A stretch of DNA of 64,000 nt from an uncultured Eudoraea sp. (GCF_947260015.1 NZ_CAMYOM010000003.1:124001-188000), one strand, 5' to 3'. Positions 9,602 through 19,375 are shown, counted from the first letter of the stretch. Program-made: numbers and translations. Notes: generated by a model not told the origin, from the letters alone.

Positions 9602-10840
9602 GTGTATATCCTCTATAATTTAGCAATAAATATTACCTCACTCTTTTTACCTATAATTGCTTTTTTCAGCCCCAAAGTCAGCCTTTTTATAAATGGAAGA
9701 AAGCATGTTTTTACGGAATTAAAAAAACATATTACAGATAAAGATTCCACTATTTGGATACACGCTGCTTCCCTTGGTGAGTATGAACAAGGCTTGCCAA
9801 TTGTAGAAAAATTAAAAGCAGAATATCCATCTTTCAAAATTGTAGTTTCATTTTTTTCTCCATCGGGTTATGAAATAATAAAGCACAGGACTGAGGCCGA
9901 TTTGGTAACCTATCTTCCTCTGGATACAACTAATAATGTTAAGAGATTTATTAAACTCCTGCAACCAAAGATTGCAATTTTTATAAAATATGAAATATGG
10001 CCTAATATGCTCAATGAACTTCATAAAAAAGGTATTCCTACACTTCTTATTTCAGCAATTTTTAAAAGTGATCAGATCTATTTCAAATGGTACGGAGGAT
10101 TTATGAGAAATGCATTGCAAAAGTTTTCCCATTTTTTTATTCAGGATTCGGAATCCGTAAAATTATTGAATTCTATTGGCCTGGATAATACCACGATTAG
10201 TGGTGACACAAGGTTTGATAGGGTTTCTGAAATCTTGCAGCAAAATAATTCAATGGAATTTATGGATAGTTTAACGCAAAATTACAGCTGTTTTGTAATG
10301 GGCAGTACCTGGCCTCAGGATGAAGAAATTTTGGTTGATTATATCAATGCCTCTTCGCATGATATAAAGTATGTAATCGCACCGCACAGAATTATCCCTA
10401 AGGATATAGAACGTCTGCGGCAAAGTATTAATAAGAGTTCTGTTTTATTATCAGAAACTTCAGAAAATTTTTCCGGAGACCCGCAAGTTCTGATAGTGGA
10501 TAGCATTGGACAATTGACAAAAATTTATAGTTATGCCCATATAGCCTATGTGGGAGGAGCATTCTCAGAAGATGGACTTCATAACACTCTGGAACCTGCA
10601 GTATTTGGAATTCCGGTAATTATTGGACCTAATTATGCAGGGTTTAAGGAAGCTGAAGAATTAGTTAAGCTTAATGGCATCTTTCCTGTGCATAATAAAG
10701 CAGAGTTTACCAAATTGGCAGATAAACTGTTACTGGATTCTCAATTCAGACTTACGGCTGGTAATATAAATGTTTCCTATATTAATAAAAACAAAGGGGC
10801 AAGCATCCAAGTAATGAATCATATCCGTACATTAATATAG
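9602..10840 (+). CDS. waaA: 3-deoxy-D-manno-octulosonic acid (Kdo) transferase
   Basis: Adds Kdo to lipid A precursor at the inner membrane, an essential step in LPS core assembly. 412 residues. There is an N-terminal membrane anchor (LAINITSLFLPIIAFF). The donor-binding GT30 features follow: HAASLGEYEQGLPIVEKL, then IAPHRII, AYVGGAFSEDGLHNTLEPA and PVIIGPNYAGFKEA. The start is a GTG and no better ATG lies in frame nearby. A 94-base divergent intergenic region separates it from the aminotransferase gene. Confidence 0.93.
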   Translation: MYILYNLAINITSLFLPIIAFFSPKVSLFINGRKHVFTELKKHITDKDSTIWIHAASLGEYEQGLPIVEKLKAEYPSFKIVVSFFSPSGYEIIKHRTEADLVTYLPLDTTNNVKRFIKLLQPKIAIFIKYEIWPNMLNELHKKGIPTLLISAIFKSDQIYFKWYGGFMRNALQKFSHFFIQDSESVKLLNSIGLDNTTISGDTRFDRVSEILQQNNSMEFMDSLTQNYSCFVMGSTWPQDEEILVDYINASSHDIKYVIAPHRIIPKDIERLRQSINKSSVLLSETSENFSGDPQVLIVDSIGQLTKIYSYAHIAYVGGAFSEDGLHNTLEPAVFGIPVIIGPNYAGFKEAEELVKLNGIFPVHNKAEFTKLADKLLLDSQFRLTAGNINVSYINKNKGASIQVMNHIRTLI

Positions 10841-10966
10841 CTATTCATTGCATTTCGGATGGAAAACCAAAATAAGATCATCCGCCTAATGGAGTAGTGG
10901 TTCAAAGGAAAATCCTGTTAATAAAAAACTGGCATATCTTTTGTGATTAAACAGAAAATAAGACTG

Positions 10967-11230
10967 ATGAAATTTGCCCCTTTTCATACCTTATTGTTAT
11001 GTCTTTTGTTTTGTGCTATTTCCTGCAAGGAGAGTGCAAAAGAAGTGAATGACCCCAACAGAAATCAAAATACTACTATAGATTCTCTACCTTATAACGA
11101 CATTAAGAAAGATAGGGATTTAAAATCAAAACCTGGCTCTAAAAAGCCGACCAAAGAACAGCTAGACCGAGCAATTGACAAAAAGAAAAAAACAAGTATT
11201 TTAGATTCTTTGAAACCTAAGACTGCCTGA
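10967..11230 (+). CDS. Small predicted lipoprotein, unknown function
   Basis: About 87 residues from the ATG at 10967, preferred over a GTG 24 bases upstream because it gives a clean lipoprotein signal (TLLLCLLFCAISC). The mature part is short, hydrophilic and rich in Lys, Asp and Ser, and is probably disordered. No domain is recognised. It follows waaA by about 125 bases. Confidence 0.6.
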   Translation: MKFAPFHTLLLCLLFCAISCKESAKEVNDPNRNQNTTIDSLPYNDIKKDRDLKSKPGSKKPTKEQLDRAIDKKKKTSILDSLKPKTA

Positions 11231-11292
11231 CTTCCATTCCAAATTTATTTTCTCTTCCTTTTTTTTGCTAGATTTACGAAACTCAGCAAACC

Positions 11293-12645
11293 ATGGACAA
11301 AAGGATTTTCAGAATTTCATTAACCGCCGCGCTGGCGGGTTTTTTATTTGGCTTTGATACCGTAGTAATAAGTGGTGCCAATTTGCCAATTAAAGAATTG
11401 TGGAACACTTCACCATGGTTCCATGGTACTTTCATAATGTCTATGGCTTTATGGGGCACGGTTGTGGGTTCTCTTTTTGGAGGTATCCCCTGCGACCTTT
11501 TTGGTCGAAAGAAAACCTTATTCTGGATTGGTGTTTTATATTTTGTCTCTGCTATGGGATCTGCTTTGGCCGTTGATCCCTACATGTTTTCGTTCTTCAG
11601 ATTTATTGGTGGTCTCGGGGTAGGCGCTTCCTCTGTCGCAGCTCCAATTTATATTTCAGAGATTTCATCATCTAAAAACCGAGGACAGCTGGTTGCTTTA
11701 TATCAATTCAATATTGTCTTTGGAATTTTTATTGCTTTTATTTCTAATTATTTATTTAAAGGTTTTGATGGAGCTAATGATTGGCGTTGGATGCTTGGAG
11801 TAGAGGCTGTTCCTGCTTTAATATACAGTTTAATGGTTCTAAAAATACCTAACAGCCCACGCTGGTTGGTGATAAAAAAACAGGATGATGCGGGCGCATT
11901 AAAAGTATTGGAATATCTTTCAAACAAAGAACATGCCCAGGTAAAACTCGAAGAAATAAAGAATTCTTTTATTGCTTCAGAAAAAAAAGAAAAATTATTT
12001 ACAAGCAAGTACAAAAAGCCGCTTATTCTCGCTTTTTTACTTGCATTCTTTAATCAGTTATCCGGAATTAATTTTGTTCTTTACTACGCGCCGGAGATTT
12101 TAGAAAGAGCAGGTTTGGCCGCCAGTGAATCTTTATTCAGTTCTATTTCCATAGGAGTTGTCAATTTAATTTTTACCCTTGTAGGGATAAGATTAATTGA
12201 TAAAGTGGGAAGAAGAGAATTGATGAAAATAGGGTCTGTGGGCTATATCATAAGTCTCGCAATGGTTGGCTGGTGTTTTTATAGCGGAGCCAGTTCTACT
12301 ATTCTTCTTGTCTTCATTCTCGTTTTTATCGCCTCACACGCCATTGGACAAGGGGCTGTCATATGGGTTTTTATTTCCGAGATTTTTCCAAATAAAGTCA
12401 GAGCTTTTGGCCAATCATGGGGTACCGGCACACATTGGGTCTTTGCGGCATTAATCACTCTCCTTACTCCCATATTCCTCGATGCCAATGATGGTATCTT
12501 TAAGGACAACCCATGGCCAATCTTTCTGTTTTTTGCATTTATGATGGTACTACAATTGTTATTTGTATTATTTATGATGCCTGAAACCAAGGGAATTTCA
12601 CTTGAAGAACTAGGAAAAAAATTAAGTCCGGATAAAAAATCGTGA
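11293..12645 (+). CDS. MFS sugar porter (XylE/GLUT-like)
   Basis: Twelve-helix inner-membrane sugar:proton symporter of the sugar porter family, 450 residues. Visible signatures are GFDTVVISGA in helix 1, GSLFGGIPCDLFGRKK between helices 2 and 3, PNSPRWLVIKK after helix 6, QLSGINFVLYYAPEI in helix 7, DKVGRREL between helices 8 and 9, and PETKG near the end. The sugar cannot be read from the sequence. It stands alone, 60 bases after the small lipoprotein gene. Confidence 0.93.
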   Translation: MDKRIFRISLTAALAGFLFGFDTVVISGANLPIKELWNTSPWFHGTFIMSMALWGTVVGSLFGGIPCDLFGRKKTLFWIGVLYFVSAMGSALAVDPYMFSFFRFIGGLGVGASSVAAPIYISEISSSKNRGQLVALYQFNIVFGIFIAFISNYLFKGFDGANDWRWMLGVEAVPALIYSLMVLKIPNSPRWLVIKKQDDAGALKVLEYLSNKEHAQVKLEEIKNSFIASEKKEKLFTSKYKKPLILAFLLAFFNQLSGINFVLYYAPEILERAGLAASESLFSSISIGVVNLIFTLVGIRLIDKVGRRELMKIGSVGYIISLAMVGWCFYSGASSTILLVFILVFIASHAIGQGAVIWVFISEIFPNKVRAFGQSWGTGTHWVFAALITLLTPIFLDANDGIFKDNPWPIFLFFAFMMVLQLLFVLFMMPETKGISLEELGKKLSPDKKS

Positions 12646-12786
12646 AAAAAGTAAAATACCTTTTACCGAAAATTCAGGTATTACATCTCAAAAAGGTCCA
12701 TTCTGATTGACTTTTAGTCGAAATATGGCATTCCAAATGTAATTTTATTGTCATAAATATGTACATTGTAGGAAATTATATGAATT

Positions 12787-12915
12787 ATGGAAGATGAATT
12801 ATCTTTTGGCACAAAGCTCCTTAACGGGTTCCTTAGCATAATGGTAGTGGTTTTAGTCTTAATTCTGGCAGCTGTTGTGATTGGCCTTATTTTGGCAGGT
12901 TTAGGCTTCATTTAG
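12787..12915 (+). CDS. Predicted 42-residue single-pass membrane protein
   Basis: An ATG frame codes for a short polar start (MEDELSFGTKLLNG) followed by one strongly hydrophobic helix (MVVVLVLILAAVVIGLILA). It lies in the gap between the MFS gene and the TRAP operon. Small membrane peptides like this are common but easy to overcall. The polar head, single helix and clean stop favour a real gene. No family is recognised. Confidence 0.45.
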   Translation: MEDELSFGTKLLNGFLSIMVVVLVLILAAVVIGLILAGLGFI

Positions 12916-13166
12916 GCAAGACACAAATCCAATATTCCCTAATCTTACCCGATAATATTTGCTTATAACTTATATATCCTACCTATCTTATTTTGAATGA
13001 ATTCACATTCAATCAATCGTTGACTAACTTTAGATTGAAAAAATTAGTGTTCCTAATAAGTCTGGTGATATTAGTTTCCTGAAAGCCTTTAGGAATATAA
13101 ATTTCCACATATATTCTTATCAATTCATTACCATAATTAAATACTCCGGATTATAACAATCTACTT

Positions 13167-14180
13167 ATGTATATTGCAAATAGAAACTTTAAACGGGATT
13201 TAATGCGCTTTCGCACGCTGGTATATTTTCTATTAATAATATCCTGGCTATTTGGTTGTGAAAATTTGGAGAAAACCAGGACCATTAAATTGGCCCATGG
13301 CCTTGATGTAACACACTCTGTTCATCTTGCTCTTGTTGAAATGGGAGTTGATTTAGAAAGACTCTCAGGGGGAAAGCTCCAGCTCGAAATTTATCCGAGT
13401 CAGCAGCTTGGAACGGAACGTCAATGTTTGGAACTTTTACAAATTGGAAGTCTGGATATGACTAAAGTTTCAGTTGGAGTATTGGAAAATTTTGCCCCAA
13501 AAATGAAAGTGTTAGGACTTCCTTTTCTATTCAGAGACAGACAACATTCATTTAATGTTTTAGACGGACCTATAGGCAAGATGCTTCTTAAAGACGGGGA
13601 AAAATATTGGCTTAAAGGTTTAGGTTATTACGACGCCGGTAGCAGGAGCTTTTATACAATAAACAAACCTATAAATTCTCCAAAGGATCTTGAAGGCCTT
13701 AAAATAAGGGTTATGGAGAGTGTTACGTCCATGGATATGGTGACGAGTCTGGGAGGCTCACCTACCCCTATATCGTGGGGTGAATTATACACAGCGTTAC
13801 AACAAGGGGTTGTAGACGGGGCAGAGAACAATCCCCCTAGTTTTTATCTTTCACGCCATTATGAAGTGTGTAAATACTATTCGTTGGATGAACATACCGT
13901 TATGCCCGATGTACTTCTTGCGGGCACTCATTTATGGAAAAAGCTTTCAACGGAAGAACAGGGATGGCTGACAAAAGCGGTAGAGAATTCTATTAGCTAC
14001 CAGCGAAAATTATGGATGGAGTCTGAAGAAGAAGCGCTTAATGCAGTTAAGCAGGCAGGGGTTCAAATAATAAGACCGGACAAAACGCTGTTTTCTGAAA
14101 AATCCGCAGATATTTACGCACAATATAAAGACCGGGAAGACTTATATAAAATAATACAAGATATTCAAGAAACGCAATAA
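13167..14180 (+). CDS. dctP: TRAP transporter substrate-binding protein (DctP family)
   Basis: Extracytoplasmic receptor of a tripartite ATP-independent periplasmic transporter. 337 residues from 13167; the ATG at 13203 gives a neater lipoprotein signal (TLVYFLLIISWLFGC) and may be the true start. The DctP fold signatures are KLAHGLDVTHSVHLALVEMG, YPSQQLGTERQCLELLQIG, DLEGLKIRVMES (with the ligand-carboxylate Arg), and WGELYTALQQGVVDGAENNP. Ligands of the family are usually C4-dicarboxylates, uronates or other organic acids. Which one applies here is not known. It is followed directly by dctQ and dctM. Confidence 0.95.
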   Translation: MYIANRNFKRDLMRFRTLVYFLLIISWLFGCENLEKTRTIKLAHGLDVTHSVHLALVEMGVDLERLSGGKLQLEIYPSQQLGTERQCLELLQIGSLDMTKVSVGVLENFAPKMKVLGLPFLFRDRQHSFNVLDGPIGKMLLKDGEKYWLKGLGYYDAGSRSFYTINKPINSPKDLEGLKIRVMESVTSMDMVTSLGGSPTPISWGELYTALQQGVVDGAENNPPSFYLSRHYEVCKYYSLDEHTVMPDVLLAGTHLWKKLSTEEQGWLTKAVENSISYQRKLWMESEEEALNAVKQAGVQIIRPDKTLFSEKSADIYAQYKDREDLYKIIQDIQETQ

Positions 14181-14181
14181 A

Positions 14182-14640
14182 ATGCAATTAAGGAATACGA
14201 TCGACAAGGTTTTGGCCAACTTATTAATAATTATAATGAGTATTATGGTTATTAATGTTTTATGGCAGGTATTTAGCAGATATTTGTTAGGAGCGCCCAG
14301 TTCCTTTACCGATGAACTCGCCAGATACCTAATGATATGGGTAGGGATACTGGGAGCTGCCTATGTTTCAGGCCGTAACAAGCATGTTGCCATATACGTA
14401 CTCCCATCACGATTAAGTACTAAAACTCAAAAAAAGTTAAGACTTATCGTCCGTGTTTTAATTATTCTATTTTGTCTGTTTGCCCTGGTTATTGGCGGTT
14501 CCAGATTGGTCTATATCACCTATATTTTAGAACAATATTCACCGGCATTACAGCTGCCCTTGTCTGCAGTTTACATCATTATTCCAATTAGTGGTATACT
14601 CATCATATATTATAAGATTTCCGATATTTTAAAACAATAA
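14182..14640 (+). CDS. dctQ: TRAP transporter small permease (DctQ family)
   Basis: Small membrane subunit with four predicted helices, 152 residues. The family stretch VINVLWQVFSRYLLGAPSSFTDELARYLMIWVGILGAA is clear. It starts one base after the dctP stop, and its stop shares one base with the start of dctM (TAATG), which indicates translational coupling of the three genes. Confidence 0.93.
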   Translation: MQLRNTIDKVLANLLIIIMSIMVINVLWQVFSRYLLGAPSSFTDELARYLMIWVGILGAAYVSGRNKHVAIYVLPSRLSTKTQKKLRLIVRVLIILFCLFALVIGGSRLVYITYILEQYSPALQLPLSAVYIIIPISGILIIYYKISDILKQ

Positions 14641-15941
14641 TGTTTATGGAATATATTCCTATACTTGTTTTGGTGATCAGCTTTATATGCTTATTAGCAA
14701 TTGGTACTCCTGTGGCCTGGAGTATAACAATATCCGCATTGCTTACCATGTTAGTCAGTATTCCCGCATTACCAGCATTTACAACAGTCTCTCAACGCAT
14801 TGGTACAGGATTAGACAGTTTTGCACTCCTCGCTATTCCATTTTTTATACTCTCCGGCGAGTTAATGAACAAAGGAGGTATTGCGCACAGGTTGATTGCT
14901 TTTGCAAAAACATTAGTTGGGGCCCTACCCGGTGGACTTGCTCTTATTAATATAATTTCAGCAATGCTTATGGGCGCTATTGCCGGTTCTGCCTTGGCAT
15001 CAGCATCGGCCATGGGCAGTATATTAGGCCCTGAAATGGAGAAAGAAGGATACTCAAAAGAATTTGGTGCTGCAGTAAACATTACTTCGGCAACCACCGG
15101 ACTCCTTATTCCTCCCAGCAATGTGCTGATAGTATATTCCCTGGCTAGTGGTGGTGCATCTATAGCAGCCTTATTTCTAGCCGGATATATTCCCGGAATA
15201 CTTACTGGTTTGTTGTTAATGCTGGTAGCTTATATTTGGGCAAAGAAAAAGAGGTATAAAGTTGGCCAGCGAAGTACGTTCAGGAATATTACAAAAACTT
15301 TTATCGTTGCCGTACCGAGTTTATTTATGTTGGTAGTAGTAATCGGAGGTATTGTTACAGGGATATTTACTGCTACAGAAGCATCGGCTATAGCGGTCCT
15401 CTACAGCCTTATCCTTGGTTTTATTTACAAGGAAATTACCTTTGAGAAGCTGCCCCAAATTTTATTGGATTCATGTTCCACAACGGCCATTGTGATGCTA
15501 CTAATAGGGGCATCAATGAGTATGTCATGGGCATTGTCTTATGAAAATATTCCTCAGGATATCAGTACAGGTTTGTTGAGTATTAGTGATAATAAGATTA
15601 TAATATTACTTATCATAAACCTTCTGCTTCTGTTCGTTGGAATATTTATGGATATGACTCCTGCCGTCCTTATTTTCACCCCAATATTTTTACCGATAGT
15701 CATGAAGCTTGGACTAGATCCGGTCCATTTTGGTATCATCATGATATTAAATCTCTGTATAGGAGTATGCACGCCGCCTGTAGGGTCTGTGTTATTTGTA
15801 GGTGTAGGAATCGCCAATACCACTATCGAAAAAGTAATAAAACCCCTCCTGCCTTTATTTGTGGTAATGATACTTGCGCTGTTCCTGATCACCTATTTCC
15901 CTCAATTAAGCCTTTGGTTACCAGGTTTGTTTGATTTGTAA
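14640..15941 (+). CDS. dctM: TRAP transporter large permease (DctM family)
   Basis: Sodium-coupled translocation subunit, 433 residues with about a dozen membrane segments. Typical motifs are FALLAIPFFILSGELMNKGGIAHRL, AIAGSALASASAMGSILGPEM, TSATTGLLIPPSN, and near the end MTPAVLIFTPIFLPIV and GVCTPPVGSVLF. It completes a three-gene TRAP system with no catabolic gene beside it, so the substrate remains open. Confidence 0.95.
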   Translation: MFMEYIPILVLVISFICLLAIGTPVAWSITISALLTMLVSIPALPAFTTVSQRIGTGLDSFALLAIPFFILSGELMNKGGIAHRLIAFAKTLVGALPGGLALINIISAMLMGAIAGSALASASAMGSILGPEMEKEGYSKEFGAAVNITSATTGLLIPPSNVLIVYSLASGGASIAALFLAGYIPGILTGLLLMLVAYIWAKKKRYKVGQRSTFRNITKTFIVAVPSLFMLVVVIGGIVTGIFTATEASAIAVLYSLILGFIYKEITFEKLPQILLDSCSTTAIVMLLIGASMSMSWALSYENIPQDISTGLLSISDNKIIILLIINLLLLFVGIFMDMTPAVLIFTPIFLPIVMKLGLDPVHFGIIMILNLCIGVCTPPVGSVLFVGVGIANTTIEKVIKPLLPLFVVMILALFLITYFPQLSLWLPGLFDL

Positions 15942-16022
15942 TGGAAGGAATTATTGTGTTTCTAAAAATAAAAAGCCAATTCTAAAACCTCAGCTAAAAA
16001 TTAAAATTGAATATTATGTTGA

Positions 16023-18248
16023 TCACAGTCTGAAGGTATACCGCACTTTTAACAAAATCTGTTCTTCCTGAAGGGTCCATCGGTCTGTCATATCATTGAA
16101 TGTATTGTAATTAAACACAAGAAAAACTTCTCCTAAGGGAGAAAATATCCAGTGAATACGTCCATTCACACCTAAAATCCTGCTATCTGTATCATATTGT
16201 GTATAAGCATTTAACTGCAGATCGGAAGTAACGTTAAACCGCACACGCATACCCACAAGGGTCTGGTTAAAATCTCCCCAGGGCAATCGGCCAATATTCC
16301 GAACCCCATTAAATTCAAATCCCAGCAATGAACTGGGATTCCAGTTCAATTCCAATTCCAGTTCATCTAACCTCCCGTCATAAAAAGAACCAAACCACCA
16401 ACTTGCCTGACCATTTAGGCGTCTTTTAGCAGCAAATTGAGCTTCCAGTCGGTATCTCATAAAGTTGTATTTACCTACAGGGATAGTAACATTATCAGCT
16501 ATATCAAAGGGTTCCGTGATATTTTCACCTACCGGTCTTACATTCATTTCTATTCTGTCACCACTTTCCAATCGCCAGTTAACAGGTGCCATAAACACAC
16601 TATAGGATTGCCATTCTCCATTAATATTTTTTATGTAAGTAGCAAAAAGCTCATTAAACATTTGCCTCACTAAAGGCCAATCGGGTCTTGGGGCATAAAC
16701 AGCTCCTAATCTTGAATAATGAATTCCCAGGCGGGGAACAAATCCAAGGGAGGGATCAAACTCTTCCCCTATACGAGAATACGATAAAGATAAATCCCAT
16801 TTATCATTAGGGTAATCTAATTTAAACCCAAAGGCAGATCTGTCATTCATTAAATCCTCCCTATCTGCATACAATGCCCATGCACCGGCAATAAAATTCT
16901 TATTTCCGTTAAATCGGGTAGTCTGATAGGTAAAATCAAGCCCTGACATAAAGCTGCCATCACGCCCTAAAGGATCTCCCACGGATCCAATAAATCCCAC
17001 CGAACTTTCTTTAAAAACATTCTGGCGTATGCGCATTACTCCCATAGTCGTGGCATCATATGGTATGCCCTCCGAATCAAAAGTGTCGGTCCGCACGCCT
17101 AGCCCACCGAAAGCTGTACCACCAATCCTGCCATTAATCTTTGCTCCTGCAATAATAGGCACTTGTTCGTTGCCAACAAGCCCTATTGTCCTGCTGAAGA
17201 ACGGCAGGACGGTGCTGCTTCCTGTTCCGAAACCAAACTCAAATATATCTGAGCCTTCCAGAAAAAATGTTCGTTTCTCAGGAAAAAACAACGGGAAGCG
17301 TGTCAAATTTGTTTGTCTTGTATCTACTTCCGTTTCGGCAAAATCGGTATTCACGGTAATGGTCGCCAATACGTTTGGACCTATACGCTGACTAGCGTCC
17401 AGACTAGGTTCCAGATCAAAAATTGTCGCCGCATCAGCTCCTTCTTTATTTAATGAACTTACTAATGATGGCCTCATACTTAAACCCCATCCATAATTGA
17501 AAACAGGTAAATTGGTCAAAAGACCTGCTCTGCTCGTCTGTCCAAAAAACTGATCTCGTTGTACATTTGCCCAGCGAATCGTTTCCTGATTTCTTTGTAT
17601 GCGCCGTTCTACATTAAATCCCCATTCTGTTAAACTTTTTTTGAAATAGATGCTTTGAATGGGCAATCGTATCTCTGCAATCCAGCCATTTTCATTGATA
17701 GATACCCGGGCTTCCCAAATGGTGTCCCAGTCTTTGTTTTCAGATTCCCCCCTATTGGAAACCAAAGCGTCATAGCGGGCAGCATTAGCGTTTACAGCTA
17801 AAATGTACCCCGATTGTCCGTCCTTAAACGGATCAATCACTACTTTGATATGGTCCTCATTGGAAATATCTGTATCTCTAAGTTTAGAAAACCTGATAAT
17901 CTTTTCCGGATTAGGATCTTTACATTCTACACCAATAATAATAGTCTTTTTGGTTGCTATAACCCGTACTAAGGTAGGTGCAGAAGGCGTACCCTTTTCT
18001 GCCGGTTCTGTGGTAAGGAAGGAATCCAAAACCTGAGCATTTTGCCAATCCTCTTCATTTAGGATTCCATCTATTGTAATTTCACCTGTCAACCTGCCCG
18101 CCTGAAGTGTGGGACGTTCAATAGTCTGGCTCCAGACCGTAGAATAGTAGATAAATAATAATCCGAATAAAAGACAGGATCTTTTAACTAAAACCACTGG
18201 AGGTAATTTAATTAGAATAAAGATACAAGTATCAAATCGGAATTTCAC
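16023..18248 (-). CDS. DUF5916 outer-membrane protein with CBM9-like N-terminal domain
   Basis: Predicted outer-membrane protein of about 720-741 residues. A signal peptide (CLLFGLLFIYYSTVWSQ) is followed by a carbohydrate-binding-family-9-like domain (GEITIDGILNEEDWQNAQVLD). A long beta-barrel-like DUF5916 region follows, with the family hallmark FPLFFPEKRTFFLEGSDIFEFG near residue 320, and the protein ends in aromatic/hydrophobic residues (VRYTFRL). The GTG at 18248 and an internal GTG near 18197 are both possible starts; the second leaves a normal-length signal peptide. Members are common in Bacteroidota. Their substrate is not established. Confidence 0.85.
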   Translation of the reverse strand: MKFRFDTCIFILIKLPPVVLVKRSCLLFGLLFIYYSTVWSQTIERPTLQAGRLTGEITIDGILNEEDWQNAQVLDSFLTTEPAEKGTPSAPTLVRVIATKKTIIIGVECKDPNPEKIIRFSKLRDTDISNEDHIKVVIDPFKDGQSGYILAVNANAARYDALVSNRGESENKDWDTIWEARVSINENGWIAEIRLPIQSIYFKKSLTEWGFNVERRIQRNQETIRWANVQRDQFFGQTSRAGLLTNLPVFNYGWGLSMRPSLVSSLNKEGADAATIFDLEPSLDASQRIGPNVLATITVNTDFAETEVDTRQTNLTRFPLFFPEKRTFFLEGSDIFEFGFGTGSSTVLPFFSRTIGLVGNEQVPIIAGAKINGRIGGTAFGGLGVRTDTFDSEGIPYDATTMGVMRIRQNVFKESSVGFIGSVGDPLGRDGSFMSGLDFTYQTTRFNGNKNFIAGAWALYADREDLMNDRSAFGFKLDYPNDKWDLSLSYSRIGEEFDPSLGFVPRLGIHYSRLGAVYAPRPDWPLVRQMFNELFATYIKNINGEWQSYSVFMAPVNWRLESGDRIEMNVRPVGENITEPFDIADNVTIPVGKYNFMRYRLEAQFAAKRRLNGQASWWFGSFYDGRLDELELELNWNPSSLLGFEFNGVRNIGRLPWGDFNQTLVGMRVRFNVTSDLQLNAYTQYDTDSRILGVNGRIHWIFSPLGEVFLVFNYNTFNDMTDRWTLQEEQILLKVRYTFRL

Positions 18249-18472
18249 ATGGAAAGATATTCCATAGGGTTTAGTTCACAACAAAATTTCCTGAGTTGCG
18301 AAATAATCTTATACGCCAGAAGAATAAGGCTTTTTCCTTTTTTGCTAATATAGCTTTAAGACTGCATGGTCGCCTTTGGCTTTTACAATATGTATAATTT
18401 CTAGTTTATCATCACTGAACATTGATTTTGCAAACAATCACTTTCCACCAAGATAATTTTCAACTTTTTAAA
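18249..18472. other. Intergenic stretch upstream of the DUF5916 gene
   Basis: This is the first part of a gap of about 400 bases between the DUF5916 and DUF4199 genes; the rest holds two hairpins and a repeat listed separately. I see no convincing gene. A 25-codon minus-strand frame at 18345-18422 is too short to support. It presumably contains the promoter of the DUF5916 gene. Confidence 0.4.
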
Positions 18473-18500
18473 ACAAAAAAAACTTCTCGTTTAAGAGAAG
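18473..18500 (-). terminator. Rho-independent terminator-like hairpin, minus strand
   Basis: A six-base stem (CTTCTC/GAGAAG) with a six-base loop is followed on the minus strand by eight or more T residues. It lies directly after repeat copy 1 and may be a second, back-up terminator for the DUF4199 transcript or the end of an element carried by the repeat. Confidence 0.6.
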
Positions 18501-18501
18501 C

Positions 18502-18578
18502 CTTTAGTCTGTGCAGGTGGAGAGACCTCCCGCTTTTAGCGGGATAAACTTCTCCTCTCTCCGTCTTTCATAAAAAAA
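18502..18578 (-). repeat. Dispersed repeat, copy 1 (tRNA 3'-end-like)
   Basis: 77 bases that match 27692-27767 at about 90 percent, in the same orientation. On the minus strand it starts right at the T-run of a terminator. It contains GGAGAG and CTCTCC arms around an inner CCCGC/GCGGG hairpin. Its last 25 or so bases resemble the T-arm end, acceptor strand and trailer of the tRNA-Leu at 27799-27880. Confidence 0.75.
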
Positions 18579-18612
18579 GGCCATCCGTGGGATTATCTCC
18601 AGGTGGCCTTAG
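18574..18612 (-). terminator. Rho-independent terminator of the DUF4199 gene
   Basis: On the minus strand a GGCCACCTGGAGATAA / ATCCCACGGATGGCC imperfect stem is followed by seven T residues. It begins 33 bases after the stop of the DUF4199 gene. Confidence 0.7.
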
Positions 18613-18644
18613 TGCATTGGGAAACTGTATAGTTTTGATTTAAA

Positions 18645-19091
18645 TCATTTTTTAATAGCGTTGCTAGAAGACTTGAAAAGCTGCATAAATGAGAGTGTTA
18701 ATACTAAAGTGGTAGCAAAACCCATAATAGCGATAGTAAAAAACACAATGGCCTCAAAATCAAAATTCTTGAACCAAGCTTTTGAAAGGTTGGCTAAAAA
18801 CTCTGGGTTAATTTCAGTAGCGTAAAGTGTAAAGAAAACTGTAAAAATAATGGTAGCGGTAAAACCAGTAACAATACCAGTTGAAAAACCCTTAGTATAA
18901 TTGAAGTTCGAACCTTCCTCAATTCTTCTATACCTAATGGCCTCATAAATTGCAAAACCTGTTATCACCCCGTTAAAGAGACTGAAAAAAATATTAGTAT
19001 GAAAATCAAACAGTGACAACAATAAAAAATATCCAATCAGTGAACCACTCGCAGCAATCCCAAATCGTATAGGCAATGTAAAATTTTTCAT
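18645..19091 (-). CDS. DUF4199 membrane protein
   Basis: 148 residues from the ATG at 19091 (a TTG two codons upstream is less likely). Four predicted membrane helices, with the short motif YEAIRYRRIEEGSNFNYTKGFSTG between the second and third, place it in the DUF4199 family of small inner-membrane proteins common in Bacteroidota. Function is not known. Single gene with a clear terminator behind it. Confidence 0.8.
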   Translation of the reverse strand: MKNFTLPIRFGIAASGSLIGYFLLLSLFDFHTNIFFSLFNGVITGFAIYEAIRYRRIEEGSNFNYTKGFSTGIVTGFTATIIFTVFFTLYATEINPEFLANLSKAWFKNFDFEAIVFFTIAIMGFATTLVLTLSFMQLFKSSSNAIKK

Positions 19092-19375
19092 AAGCAACTA
19101 ATTTTTTGAATAAAGTAGTGAATCTAAATTAACTTGGCTATATAAATTTATTAAAAGTTATGTTCGTGTTTCTGAAGCCTTCAAAGACAGAGAATAATCT
19201 AACCAAATTAAACGAGCATATTGTTGCTTTGTACTTTTATGAAACAATGAGGCCAAATATCTTTTAAAAGGGCTACAGCAGCACTTCATTACCTCGAATT
19301 AACCCAATCCATAGAAATAGCCGTTAAATGTAAGTTAAAAGGATATTTATTGGGCATTCGATTTTATTTTAATTT
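19092..19375. other. Long intergenic region upstream of the photolyase cluster
   Basis: About 320 bases separate the DUF4199 start from the first cluster gene; the last 40 hold the operator/promoter listed next. In the rest I see no convincing gene. A 35-codon plus-strand frame starting at 19160 has no recognisable features. Confidence 0.4.

Noticed and set aside
13035-13082. A TTG frame coding a lipoprotein-like signal (MKKLVFLISLVILVS) that ends in TGA where Cys would be expected
   Set aside because: Suggests a decayed lipoprotein gene, but the following bases show no further coding similarity, so I do not call a pseudogene.
18345-18422. A 25-codon minus-strand frame (MFSDDKLEIIHIVKAKGDH...)
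   Set aside because: Protein-like in composition, but far too short and without a family, conserved neighbour or initiation signal.
19160-19268. A 35-codon plus-strand frame in the gap before the photolyase cluster
   Set aside because: No domain, signal peptide or conserved pattern; likely chance.
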